From positions 1-15,855 of the forward strand of contig JBDLIL010000019.1 in the NCBI GenBank assembly GCA_039714855.1: a stretch of DNA of 15,855 nucleotides. Direction: 5' to 3'. Positions 1 through 6,659 of the stretch are shown here, one piece after another. The position numbers and the translations under genes are program-made. Within the stretch, counting starts at the first letter, position 1. The number at the start of each line of letters is the position of its first letter. Under the pieces are notes generated by a model. That model was not told where the DNA came from and did no database searches. It worked only from the letters and a program-made list of their open reading frames with translations. Source of the DNA: JBDLIL01 sp039714855 (GTDB taxonomy: Bacteria; Patescibacteriota; Microgenomatia; UBA1400; PJMF01).

Positions 1-456
1 GAATTAATCGTAATCGGCAGTTTTTTGACTCGCTTCAGCTTAGATCGTCAGGTCACAGATTTAAATGAAGAAATTTTTCAAAAACAAATTATCATTGAAT
101 CTTATGGCCCCCTAGAGAATGATGTCCGGGCCTTGCAAAAGAAAATAGATGAATATAAACAAGTAGAGCAAAAAGAAAATTTAAGCAATGTTTTTCCCAC
201 TCTTCAATCTCTTACTCCCAGAGGGATACTCTATGATGAGCTAAAAATTTCAGCTAGAAAAATTGAGCTCTTGGGCAGTGCCTCATCCCAAAATTCTTTT
301 TCTATATTTGCCAACAATTTGCAATTATCACCAAAGCTGGGACAAGTTAGCATTAACAGGATTAGTAGTGATAATGAAAAGAGTAATAATCATGGGGTTT
401 TTGAGTTTGACGTAAAAATAATAAAGCCCGCTCAAGAAAACAAAAAACAAGAATAA
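1..456 (+). CDS. pilN: PilN-like pilus assembly protein, 5' end missing
   Basis: The reading frame is open from the first base of the window, so the N-terminus lies upstream. A TTG at 25 is inside the membrane helix and is not the true start. Visible in order: the end of a hydrophobic helix (ELIVIGSFLTRF), a charged coiled-coil stretch (about DLNEEIFQKQ to QVEQKEN), then a small alpha/beta domain beginning near FPTLQSLTPRGILYDEL and containing IELLGSASSQNSFSIFANNL. Cytosolic tail, one helix, coiled coil and ferredoxin-like domain is the PilN/GspL-C layout. In type IV pilus systems PilN binds PilM in the cytosol and pairs with PilO in the membrane, linking the motor to the pilus base. The pilO-like gene 20 bases downstream supports the call. 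Family membership is inferred from layout and neighbour; the sequence itself is divergent. Confidence 0.72.
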   Translation, partial: ELIVIGSFLTRFSLDRQVTDLNEEIFQKQIIIESYGPLENDVRALQKKIDEYKQVEQKENLSNVFPTLQSLTPRGILYDELKISARKIELLGSASSQNSFSIFANNLQLSPKLGQVSINRISSDNEKSNNHGVFEFDVKIIKPAQENKKQE

Positions 457-476
457 TCGTAGAGATTAAAAATATA

Positions 477-1094
477 ATGAAAACAAAACAAGAGGAGCTA
501 AAAAATACTTTACTGGATTTTTACAAAAACCCAGTGGCACAAGTAAGTACAGAGCTATTTTTTACCATAGCGGCCGTAATGTTCTTTGCTCTTTTCGCCA
601 TCAGACCCACTTTGGTAACTATGTCAGACCTAGTCAATGAATTAGAAGAAAAAAGAAAATTGAATACCAGATTGTCTCAAAAGATTGCTGCTCTCTCTTC
701 TTTGCAAGGTCAATACAGCAATTGGTCACAGAGAGCCGTAGTCCTTAATCATGCTTTTCCTTCTTCTCCTGAATTGATAAAAATTTTAAAAGTCATAGAA
801 AAACTAGCTAGTGATAACGAGCTGGCCATCTCTGATATAAAAATCTCTCAATTACCAGATAATAATGATACTGACACTGACTTTCAAAGCCTAGGTCGCC
901 TTAGTTATCCTATTAGCATTACTGTTCTTGGTGATTATTCGTCCATTAGACAATTTATCGAGGATATTCAAAATATGCGACGAGTACTTAGCGCGGATAC
1001 CATTACTTTCAATACCAAAGAAAGCGCAAACAAAAGACAACTTTCTGCCACCATAATACTTACGGCTCATTATTTTGGAGAAGATAATAAATGA
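477..1094 (+). CDS. pilO: PilO-like pilus assembly protein
   Basis: This 205-residue protein has the PilO plan: a short cytosolic N-terminus, one membrane helix at about residues 26-43, a coiled coil at about 48-75 (DLVNELEEKRKLNTRLSQKI), and a C-terminal ferredoxin-like domain from about 95 to 200. The segment GDYSSIRQFIEDIQNMRRVL (152-171) matches the conserved PilO helix in which a Gly-x-Tyr turn precedes an amphipathic helix ending in Arg. PilO forms heterodimers with PilN at the inner-membrane platform of type IV pili. The ATG at 477 is the first start after the pilN stop; there is no clear Shine-Dalgarno sequence. The stop overlaps the next start (ATGA at 1091-1094), so the three genes are probably cotranscribed. 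Confidence 0.8.
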   Translation: MKTKQEELKNTLLDFYKNPVAQVSTELFFTIAAVMFFALFAIRPTLVTMSDLVNELEEKRKLNTRLSQKIAALSSLQGQYSNWSQRAVVLNHAFPSSPELIKILKVIEKLASDNELAISDIKISQLPDNNDTDTDFQSLGRLSYPISITVLGDYSSIRQFIEDIQNMRRVLSADTITFNTKESANKRQLSATIILTAHYFGEDNK

Positions 1095-1537
1095 AATTTA
1101 ATACCAAAACTCTTCAAGGTTTAAAAAGACGCCAAGCATTGATGTATGTTATGCTTTTTTCCCTGGTAACTATTGTTATTTGGGCTGTATTTAGCTTATT
1201 CAGCTCACAAAAAAAAGTTCCTATCCCTCCAGAGTTATTAAAGTTAGCTCAACCTCTTAATCCTAATATCGACACCCAAATAATCGAAAAATTGGAGCAT
1301 AAAAAAGAATACACAAATTCAGAGTTAAAAAATTTTCCTATTTACACTGTAATAGTGAACACTCAAACTCGTGATATCAATTTGGTAACTATAGATAAGG
1401 CTGAAGCACAAGAAGAGGAAAAAAGGCAAGAACAAGAAAAAATTCGTCAAGAGCGTCTAGCCACTCCCAAACCTACTCCAAGCACTGAAATAATTCCCGT
1501 AGATCTAGAAACTACAAAATCAGCTGAAAGCAACTGA
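1091..1537 (+). CDS. Single-pass membrane protein coupled to pilO
   Basis: I do not recognise a named family. The 148-residue product has a basic N-terminus, a membrane helix at about 17-37, then an extracytoplasmic part: a Pro-rich stretch (VPIPPELLKLAQPLNPNID), a short mixed region with FPIYTVIVN at about 82-90, a Glu/Gln/Arg-rich helix at about 104-123, and a Pro/Thr-rich tail. Its ATG overlaps the pilO stop by four bases, which suggests translational coupling and a job in the pilus platform. In proteobacterial operons this slot is held by PilP, a lipoprotein, but there is no lipobox here and no visible PilP similarity. A position-based analogue of PilP is only a guess. Confidence 0.6.
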   Translation: MKFNTKTLQGLKRRQALMYVMLFSLVTIVIWAVFSLFSSQKKVPIPPELLKLAQPLNPNIDTQIIEKLEHKKEYTNSELKNFPIYTVIVNTQTRDINLVTIDKAEAQEEEKRQEQEKIRQERLATPKPTPSTEIIPVDLETTKSAESN

Positions 1538-1550
1538 ATTCAAATATGCA

Positions 1551-1652
1551 ATTTCCAAATCACAAACAATTACTAAGTCCAAAAACTGAATTACAAAAAA
1601 AATAATTACTGATTAACCGCTACTTGGAGTTTGAAATTTGTTGTTTGGAATT
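1551..1652. repeat. Imperfect inverted A/T-rich repeat in the spacer
   Basis: The 211-base gap between the pilus operon and the FN3-protein gene (1538-1748) has no gene. The left arm (about 1551-1583, ATTTCCAAATCACAAACAA...) and the right arm (about 1624-1652, TTGGAGTTTGAAATTTG...) are imperfect reverse complements: both carry the core TTCCAAA-CA-CAAA, read on opposite strands. The spacer is composed of variations on a CAAA/TTTG word. No protein and no convincing promoter hexamers were found here; the region probably holds the promoter of the downstream gene. Confidence 0.4.
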
Positions 1653-1748
1653 TACTAACTTCGGTTCTTCTTCGTATTGTCCTACTTGTCTTCATTGCTT
1701 TAGAGTAGATGCAGGCGTCTTTTATCGTCTTTTTATTTTGTTGATTTT

Positions 1749-3245
1749 ATGCGAACACAAGCTTCGTTTACAGAAAAACTACTAAAAAAACAATTTCCTA
1801 CTCTACTTGGTATAGGTATATTGTTGGTAGCCTTGGTGGCAGGAATTATTTTGCTTAGTGGTGACACTAGTGTTTTTTCTCCTAGAGCCACACCACAAAC
1901 CACTCCAAAAAATGTCAAGATAAGCAATTTAACTGATTCTGGTTTTACTATTTCTTTCTTAACTGATGAAGATACAGCTGGCTTTGTAAAATATGGCACA
2001 AAACCAGATGATCTCAAAAGTCAAATCAGTGATGATAGAGATCAACTCTCTGGAACTATTGGACAATTTAACACTCATCACATTTCACTGAGGGGGCTGC
2101 AGGCTAACACTAATTATTATTATGTTTTGGGCACCGGTTCAGGAACTGTTTTTGATGATAGTGGATCAGCCTTTAGTATCAAGACATTGGCTAGCGTTGG
2201 TTCTCCTAGTGCTGCCAAAACAGTTTATGGCAAGGTTTTGCTAAATGGCAATCCTGCCATTGGTAGCATGGTCTATATAACTAGTAGTGGCATTGGCGAA
2301 CTCTCAGGATTAGTGAAAGATTCTGCCAGTTGGGCCATTCCTCTTTCTAATGCTCGCAAAGCTGATGGTAGTTTTGCTCAAATTACTGATAGCACTGTAT
2401 TAAACATTACCATTCAAGGTGACAACCCAACTCTTAGAAGTACAGCTTCTACTACTGTCAAAGATGCTCAACCAGTGGCAGATATAGCTCTTGGGTCCAA
2501 TCTTGCCAGCACCACAAGCATTGACTCATCTACCAGTACGCCTACTTTTGATGATTTGGAAGAATTAGAAGAATTAGACAAAATTGAAGAGGTGGAACAA
2601 GTAACAATAAACCCCGGTGGTCTGGCTAATATCCTCAGTGAAGATGGTTTTGAAGAAACCCAAGTAGTGGTGGATCTTACAGCCAGTAGCAGTGCTGAAA
2701 TAATTGTGGATTCCATGCAACCAACCATCATGGGTGAGGCAGCGCCCGAGGTGACAATCAGTGTCACTATTAATTCTGAAACGCAAATTGAGCAAGAACT
2801 AATTACGGACAGCGATGGAAACTTTGTCATTGATTTAACTGAATTAGAGCAAGAATTGGAGCCTGGTGAACATACTGTTACATATTGTTATGATGATCCT
2901 GATACCGGCGAAGAAATTTGTCAGACTCAGACTTTTACTGTAACCGACACCAATACTCTATTGGCTCAAGCAAACACAGAGAACAATCTAGATCTGCCTT
3001 ATGGGTCAGGAAATCCCTATAGCATAGGTGGGGCCAGTGAGTCTGCTGAGGCGAGTGAGTCTGGAGAAGCTAGTGCGTCTACATCCATCAGTAAGGGTGG
3101 TAAGACTTCTTTGCCATCTACGGCCAGTGGTGTACCTGTTTCTGGATCAGTAGAAACTACCTTGGCTCTAGTGATAGGTGGAATATTCTTTATTCTAGCA
3201 GCGCTCTGGAGCTATTATTTAGCAGTGCAATTTGATGAAAGTTAA
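1749..3245 (+). CDS. FN3/Ig-like surface protein with LPSTA-type C-terminal anchor
   Basis: A 498-residue modular surface protein. An N-terminal membrane helix (about 18-37) follows 15 basic or polar residues. After a short linker (SPRATPQTTP) comes a fibronectin-III-like domain at about 53-146, with the features GFTISFLTDEDTAGFVKYGT and HHISLRGLQANTNYYYVLG, which resemble the FN3 domain before phosphoesterases. A beta-rich segment (158-250) looks like a carboxypeptidase-regulatory-type domain. An acidic linker (EELEELDKIEEVE) leads to a bacterial Ig-like domain (about 325-398) with one Cys pair (380, 391). A Ser/Ala/Glu-rich low-complexity stretch is followed by LPSTA (455-459) and a hydrophobic helix (469-491). 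The tail is acidic (DES) rather than basic, unlike classical sortase substrates. Adhesion or pilus-associated display is inferred. The ATG at 1749 lacks a Shine-Dalgarno sequence. Confidence 0.75.
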   Translation: MRTQASFTEKLLKKQFPTLLGIGILLVALVAGIILLSGDTSVFSPRATPQTTPKNVKISNLTDSGFTISFLTDEDTAGFVKYGTKPDDLKSQISDDRDQLSGTIGQFNTHHISLRGLQANTNYYYVLGTGSGTVFDDSGSAFSIKTLASVGSPSAAKTVYGKVLLNGNPAIGSMVYITSSGIGELSGLVKDSASWAIPLSNARKADGSFAQITDSTVLNITIQGDNPTLRSTASTTVKDAQPVADIALGSNLASTTSIDSSTSTPTFDDLEELEELDKIEEVEQVTINPGGLANILSEDGFEETQVVVDLTASSSAEIIVDSMQPTIMGEAAPEVTISVTINSETQIEQELITDSDGNFVIDLTELEQELEPGEHTVTYCYDDPDTGEEICQTQTFTVTDTNTLLAQANTENNLDLPYGSGNPYSIGGASESAEASESGEASASTSISKGGKTSLPSTASGVPVSGSVETTLALVIGGIFFILAALWSYYLAVQFDES

Positions 3246-3290
3246 GTTAGCTATTGCAAATGAGGGAAACTATCTAGTAAGCTAATGAAA

Positions 3291-3320
3291 GCTCAAAATT
3301 TGAGCCGGATTTTATTTTTT
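3291..3320 (+). terminator. Possible intrinsic terminator
   Basis: GCTCAAAATTTGAGC (3291-3305) folds into a short hairpin (GCTCAAA with TTTGAGC) and is followed by a T-rich run ending in TTTTTT at 3320. The stem is short and A/T-rich and the T-run begins four bases after it, so termination may be partial. It sits only 8 bases before the next ATG. A TATAAT at 3320-3325 is too close to that ATG to serve it with a normal leader. Confidence 0.4.
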
Positions 3321-3327
3321 ATAATTT

Positions 3328-5568
3328 ATGGTAAACGCCAGTCCAATTACACCCAGCAGTTCAAATACTTTAAATAGTTCTTTAAATTCTAAGGTGAATG
3401 CTTCGGTGGGCACAAGTCCTGGGGCTGCCCCTACTCCTGTTAAGAGAAATAAGAAACTTAATTGGAAGGTTATCTTGGGCGTTGCAGCTTTACTGCTATT
3501 AGTGGTAGGTTCGGCGGCGGCGTTTTTCCTCAGTCGCCAGAGTCAAGACATCAGACAGCAAGCTGCTGTAACAGATCCTGGTAATCAAGAAACTGGCACC
3601 GGCAGCACCGTCACAGTGGAATGCTGTGTTAACGGAGCTGTTCAGAAAATTACTAAAAGCTCTGTTCAAAGCGCAATGGAAGATTGTGCAGGTAGAAAAG
3701 GTACTGTGGGTACTTGCGTAACACCTGAGCAAAAAGAACAAGTTTGTAATCCCGGTATAACTAAATGCACAAAGACAGGAGACAAATATATTATAGCTCG
3801 TTGTCATGATAGTGGATATTATTGGCAATTCACTGGCAAAACTTGCAACAGTGGTCTAGGAGAAGACGTGACTGGTGATCCTGTTGGTACAGAAAAAAAC
3901 CCTAAAAAAATAGGTGATGGTGTAAAGTGTGATGTTAATTACTGCACCTGTACACCTACAAGCAAGACACTCAGAAATACACAGACTTGTACTGCACCAC
4001 CAACAGAATACACTTGTTACAATCTTAATAAGAAATGCGCTGAAGTTACCAAAGATTTTGCCTGTAAAGAAAAAGACAATCTTTTTTCTGGTCAAAATAG
4101 ATGTTTGGCTAAAGAATGCAATGATCGCGACGGCTATGTATGGGATGGTGGTGCCCAAAAGTGTAAAGTATCAGATGGTCAAGGTGGTCTAACAAATCCT
4201 TGTCCTCCGGGAACTAATACCATATATGCACCTGGAACGAGCAATGTACTTAAATGCGAATGTCAAAATAATACAAGTAAGAGTGTTCCCCAGGGCTCTA
4301 TTAACAGTAGAGCTTGTTATGATGACTTAACTTGTAATAGTACCCCTAAAGCCAATGGCTGCCAATGTACCGGAGATACCCAGTGCTCTTCTAGGAATTG
4401 TGAATATGAAGATCCAGGGCTCAGTGTTTGTAGGGCTTCTACCTGCGCAGATAGATTAGGTGGACAAATTGCTTATGATCAAGCTAAGCAAATCTGCACC
4501 AATTCCAATCACTTATGGAATGATAATACTTGCAGCTGCGGTCAAGCTGGAGAAGAAACTAAAACCTGTCCTGCTGGGTCAACAAAGATAGAAGTTCAGG
4601 GAAATGTTCCTGGCGATAGTCATCTAGTCTCCAAATGTCGCTGTGGTGATGCAGATAAAACATTGGTAAACCCTGGTGAGAAGTGTCCCAGCACAGGCAT
4701 TACTTGTCTCGATGATAGTGCTGACCTGAGACCTACAGACACCGACTGTACTAGATATTGCACTCAGTCTTGCACAGAAGCTACTGATGGTAAAGCAAGA
4801 TGCTGCCCCAGTGGCGCAGGGGGTGGCAGGATTCCCGAAATTGTCGATACTACTGGCAACTTCTGCCCAGACAATCCAAGTCTAGCAGCCCAACAATATG
4901 TTAAATTCACTTGTCCCAACGGCTGTGAGATGAAAAATGGTGCTTGGCAATGTTTCGAAAATCCAGTTTTCTCCGAAAATAATGATATGACTCTAGATGG
5001 ACAATGTGGCCAAATCGATGTAATGTCTCAGGCTTGGGATTGGGGTAGCTATTGTGGCTATACTGAATACACTTGCGACCAACCAGAATGTTGGGGCGGA
5101 GGAGATGGTGGCGAAGTTATTGAGAGCTTTAGTTGCAACTCTCCATGTCAAACAAACGCTCAATGCAGAGATACCAGCAAAGGTGGAGATGCTAGATTCT
5201 CTTGTGAGGCAAATAGATGTAGACTTACCAGCAATCCTTCTTCGGAAAGATGCCAGCCTGCTGTAGGCCCACAATGTCTAAATATTTCTATGATAAATAT
5301 AACTGACCCTGATAGTAATAAAGTAGAACTTGGTGATGAAGTAAGATTTGTCTGTGGCGAAGTGGCTGCAGCTGATCACTATGTATTCAGAGTCTTCGTA
5401 CCAGGTGAAAGCAAAGCCGTAAAATTAGCTGCTAGGACCAGTAATAAAAAAAGATCTGAAAAATACACTATAGATACTACTGGTAAATTCTTTGCCCAAT
5501 GTCAGATTTGTACCGCCCCAGGGGCAGACAGCTGTCTACCATGGGAACCAGTAGTTAAGACAAATTAA
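3328..5568 (+). CDS. Cysteine-rich secreted surface protein
   Basis: No named family is recognised. The 746-residue product starts with a 45-residue Ser/Thr/Asn/Pro-rich cytosolic tail, then a membrane helix (about 47-68), then SRQSQDIRQQAAV, a juxtamembrane motif that I recall from many Microgenomates envelope proteins. From residue 99 on I count about 61 cysteines, often as CxC or C-x3-C, with aromatic and Gly turns: a long chain of small disulfide knots. One six-Cys module (603-642: C-x3-C-x5-C-x12-C-x4-C-x10-C, with RCRLT) recurs twice in the next gene. The C-terminal part (about 650-746) looks like an Ig- or FN3-like beta domain (ELGDEVRFVCGEV, DHYVFRVFVPGE) ending without a second anchor. 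It would lie outside the membrane and needs oxidative folding. Adhesin, spacer or stalk are all possible. The next gene follows 22 bases on. Confidence 0.7.
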   Translation: MVNASPITPSSSNTLNSSLNSKVNASVGTSPGAAPTPVKRNKKLNWKVILGVAALLLLVVGSAAAFFLSRQSQDIRQQAAVTDPGNQETGTGSTVTVECCVNGAVQKITKSSVQSAMEDCAGRKGTVGTCVTPEQKEQVCNPGITKCTKTGDKYIIARCHDSGYYWQFTGKTCNSGLGEDVTGDPVGTEKNPKKIGDGVKCDVNYCTCTPTSKTLRNTQTCTAPPTEYTCYNLNKKCAEVTKDFACKEKDNLFSGQNRCLAKECNDRDGYVWDGGAQKCKVSDGQGGLTNPCPPGTNTIYAPGTSNVLKCECQNNTSKSVPQGSINSRACYDDLTCNSTPKANGCQCTGDTQCSSRNCEYEDPGLSVCRASTCADRLGGQIAYDQAKQICTNSNHLWNDNTCSCGQAGEETKTCPAGSTKIEVQGNVPGDSHLVSKCRCGDADKTLVNPGEKCPSTGITCLDDSADLRPTDTDCTRYCTQSCTEATDGKARCCPSGAGGGRIPEIVDTTGNFCPDNPSLAAQQYVKFTCPNGCEMKNGAWQCFENPVFSENNDMTLDGQCGQIDVMSQAWDWGSYCGYTEYTCDQPECWGGGDGGEVIESFSCNSPCQTNAQCRDTSKGGDARFSCEANRCRLTSNPSSERCQPAVGPQCLNISMINITDPDSNKVELGDEVRFVCGEVAAADHYVFRVFVPGESKAVKLAARTSNKKRSEKYTIDTTGKFFAQCQICTAPGADSCLPWEPVVKTN

Positions 5569-5590
5569 GAAAAAATAGACACAAATAATA

Positions 5591-6475
5591 ATGATCGATA
5601 ATAACAATCAACCACAAGCTGTTTACACCAAAGCCGGAACTTCTTCTGTGCCTCCTACTTTGGCAGCTTCCCCCACTACTACCGCAAGTGGTCCCACTCC
5701 TCTAAGAACTCAAGAAAGAAGAATCTTTGGGCTGAGTATGAAAAAGTTCGGCATATTAGCTGGGCTTTTATCGTTCTTAATTGTGGGTGGAGCTATCCTT
5801 CTTACAACTGGAATCTTGGAGAAACAAGAAACTACCGCTCCCACTCAACCAAAAGCTGCTGAAGATTTGTCCTGTACTTTGAGTTTTGTAGTTGCTGCGG
5901 CCCCAACACCTACACCTACACCCACGCCAACCCCAACACCTACACCTACACCCACTCCGACACCTACACCAGGTCCAGATGAGCTAGACTGCAATAGTGA
6001 ATGTGATCCTGATAATGATAGATGCTATGAAGCTAATAGTAGCTATTACTGTAGCGTAACTTATGGTGAAAGATGTCGTCATGCTGATTTCCCACAAGAA
6101 GAAGATTGCCAATCAGATGAACCAGAACCAACACCAGCGCCAGGCTGTAATGATAGTTGTGAAACCAGTAGTGACTGTGCCAACCCAGATCACGTTTGCT
6201 ATGACACTAATTATGGCATGAGATGCCGCTTGAGCACATATCCATGGAGCGAATACTGTGTCAAACCAGGAGCAGTCATAGAAGAAAGAGAGATCTATAC
6301 TCCCGGCATAGAAGTGGTAGAAGAGGTGATTGAACAAGTGATAGTTCAAGAACAAAAAGGTCAACCAGCTCTACCTGAAGAATTACCAGAAACAGGCGCT
6401 GCTGATATTATCCAATTTGCAGTCGGAGCCAGTACCACAGTCCTAATCGGACTAGGACTGTTACTCCTACTCTAG
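5591..6475 (+). CDS. Pro-Thr/Cys-rich double-anchored surface protein with LPETG tail
   Basis: The 294-residue protein begins with a 49-residue Thr/Pro/Ser-rich tail and an N-terminal membrane helix (about 53-75). A (Pro-Thr)n rod at about 105-127 is followed by two related six-Cys modules: Cys 134, 138, 145, 154, 162, 173 and Cys 186, 190, 196, 203, 212, 223. Both start with C-x3-C and end with RCR plus a final Cys about ten residues later, as in the module of the preceding protein. A Val/Glu-rich stretch (EVVEEVIEQVIVQ) leads to LPETG (265-269) and a C-terminal hydrophobic helix that ends with a run of Leu; there is no basic tail. LPETG plus a helix is the sortase signal layout, but the missing basic residues and the absence of a nearby sortase leave cell-wall attachment unproven. 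Probably in one operon with the gene before it. Confidence 0.72.
   Translation: MIDNNNQPQAVYTKAGTSSVPPTLAASPTTTASGPTPLRTQERRIFGLSMKKFGILAGLLSFLIVGGAILLTTGILEKQETTAPTQPKAAEDLSCTLSFVVAAAPTPTPTPTPTPTPTPTPTPTPTPGPDELDCNSECDPDNDRCYEANSSYYCSVTYGERCRHADFPQEEDCQSDEPEPTPAPGCNDSCETSSDCANPDHVCYDTNYGMRCRLSTYPWSEYCVKPGAVIEEREIYTPGIEVVEEVIEQVIVQEQKGQPALPEELPETGAADIIQFAVGASTTVLIGLGLLLLL
5901..5960 (+). repeat. Tandem 30-base repeat coding the Pro-Thr rod
   Basis: Two adjacent 30-base units (5901-5930 and 5931-5960) differ at only two positions and are followed by a partial third unit. They encode the Pro-Thr dipeptide run of the LPETG protein. The long unit shows duplication of a block rather than simple hexamer slippage. 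Loss or gain of one unit keeps the reading frame and changes rod length by ten residues. Confidence 0.85.
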
Positions 6476-6503
6476 CTCTCTAGTTTTCTAGTTCCCCAGT
6501 TTA
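6472..6503. repeat. Degenerate 8-base periodic repeat
   Basis: CTAG or CCAG recurs at 6472, 6480, 6488 and 6496, exactly eight bases apart, giving the units CTAGCTCT, CTAGTTTT, CTAGTTCC and CCAGTTTA. The first unit contains the stop codon of the LPETG gene. A weaker series of the same period follows the tRNA (CTGATTTC, CCCATTTT, CCTAGCCC from 6623). Confidence 0.5.
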
Positions 6504-6508
6504 AATGT

Positions 6509-6514
6509 TATACT
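6509..6514 (+). promoter_or_regulatory. Possible -10 box for the tRNA
   Basis: TATACT lies 27 bases before the tRNA, a reasonable distance for a short 5' leader. No good -35 hexamer is seen at 16-18 bases upstream, where the spacer repeat lies, so this rests on the -10 match and its position. Confidence 0.35.
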
Positions 6515-6541
6515 ATTCTCCTTATCACAGATCGTGATTTA

Positions 6542-6618
6542 GAGCCGGTAGCTCAGCTGGTTAGAGCAGTAAGCTTATACCTTACCGGTCGGGGGTTCAA
6601 GTCCCTCCCGGCTCACCA
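6542..6618 (+). tRNA. tRNA-Ile with UAU anticodon
   Basis: A full cloverleaf can be drawn: acceptor GAGCCGG with CCGGCTC, D stem GCTC with GAGC, anticodon stem GTAAG with CTTAC, seven-base loop CTTATAC, T stem GGGGG with CCCTC, T loop TTCAAGT, discriminator A and an encoded CCA. The middle of the anticodon loop (6576-6578) is TAT, so the anticodon is UAU, which reads AUA isoleucine codons. The body resembles bacterial tRNA-Ile (A73, GGTC-type variable loop, GTAGCTCAG-x-TGGTTAGAGC D arm). Most bacteria instead use a CAU tRNA whose C34 is changed to lysidine by TilS, so a gene-encoded UAU is unusual. Confidence 0.93.
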
Positions 6619-6659
6619 TTTTCTGATTTCCCCATTTTCCTAGCCCCTATTTACTTGCT

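Noticed and set aside
25..27. Taking the TTG at 25 as the start of the first gene
   Set aside because: The frame is open from base 1 and the upstream codons form the membrane helix expected for PilN.
3856..4192. Open frames on both strands within the Cys-rich gene
   Set aside because: They mirror the codon pattern of the 746-residue gene and show no start signal or domain.
5901..5970. Short regular repeats that might suggest a CRISPR array
   Set aside because: The units are adjacent with no spacers and encode a Pro-Thr run in frame within a coding sequence.
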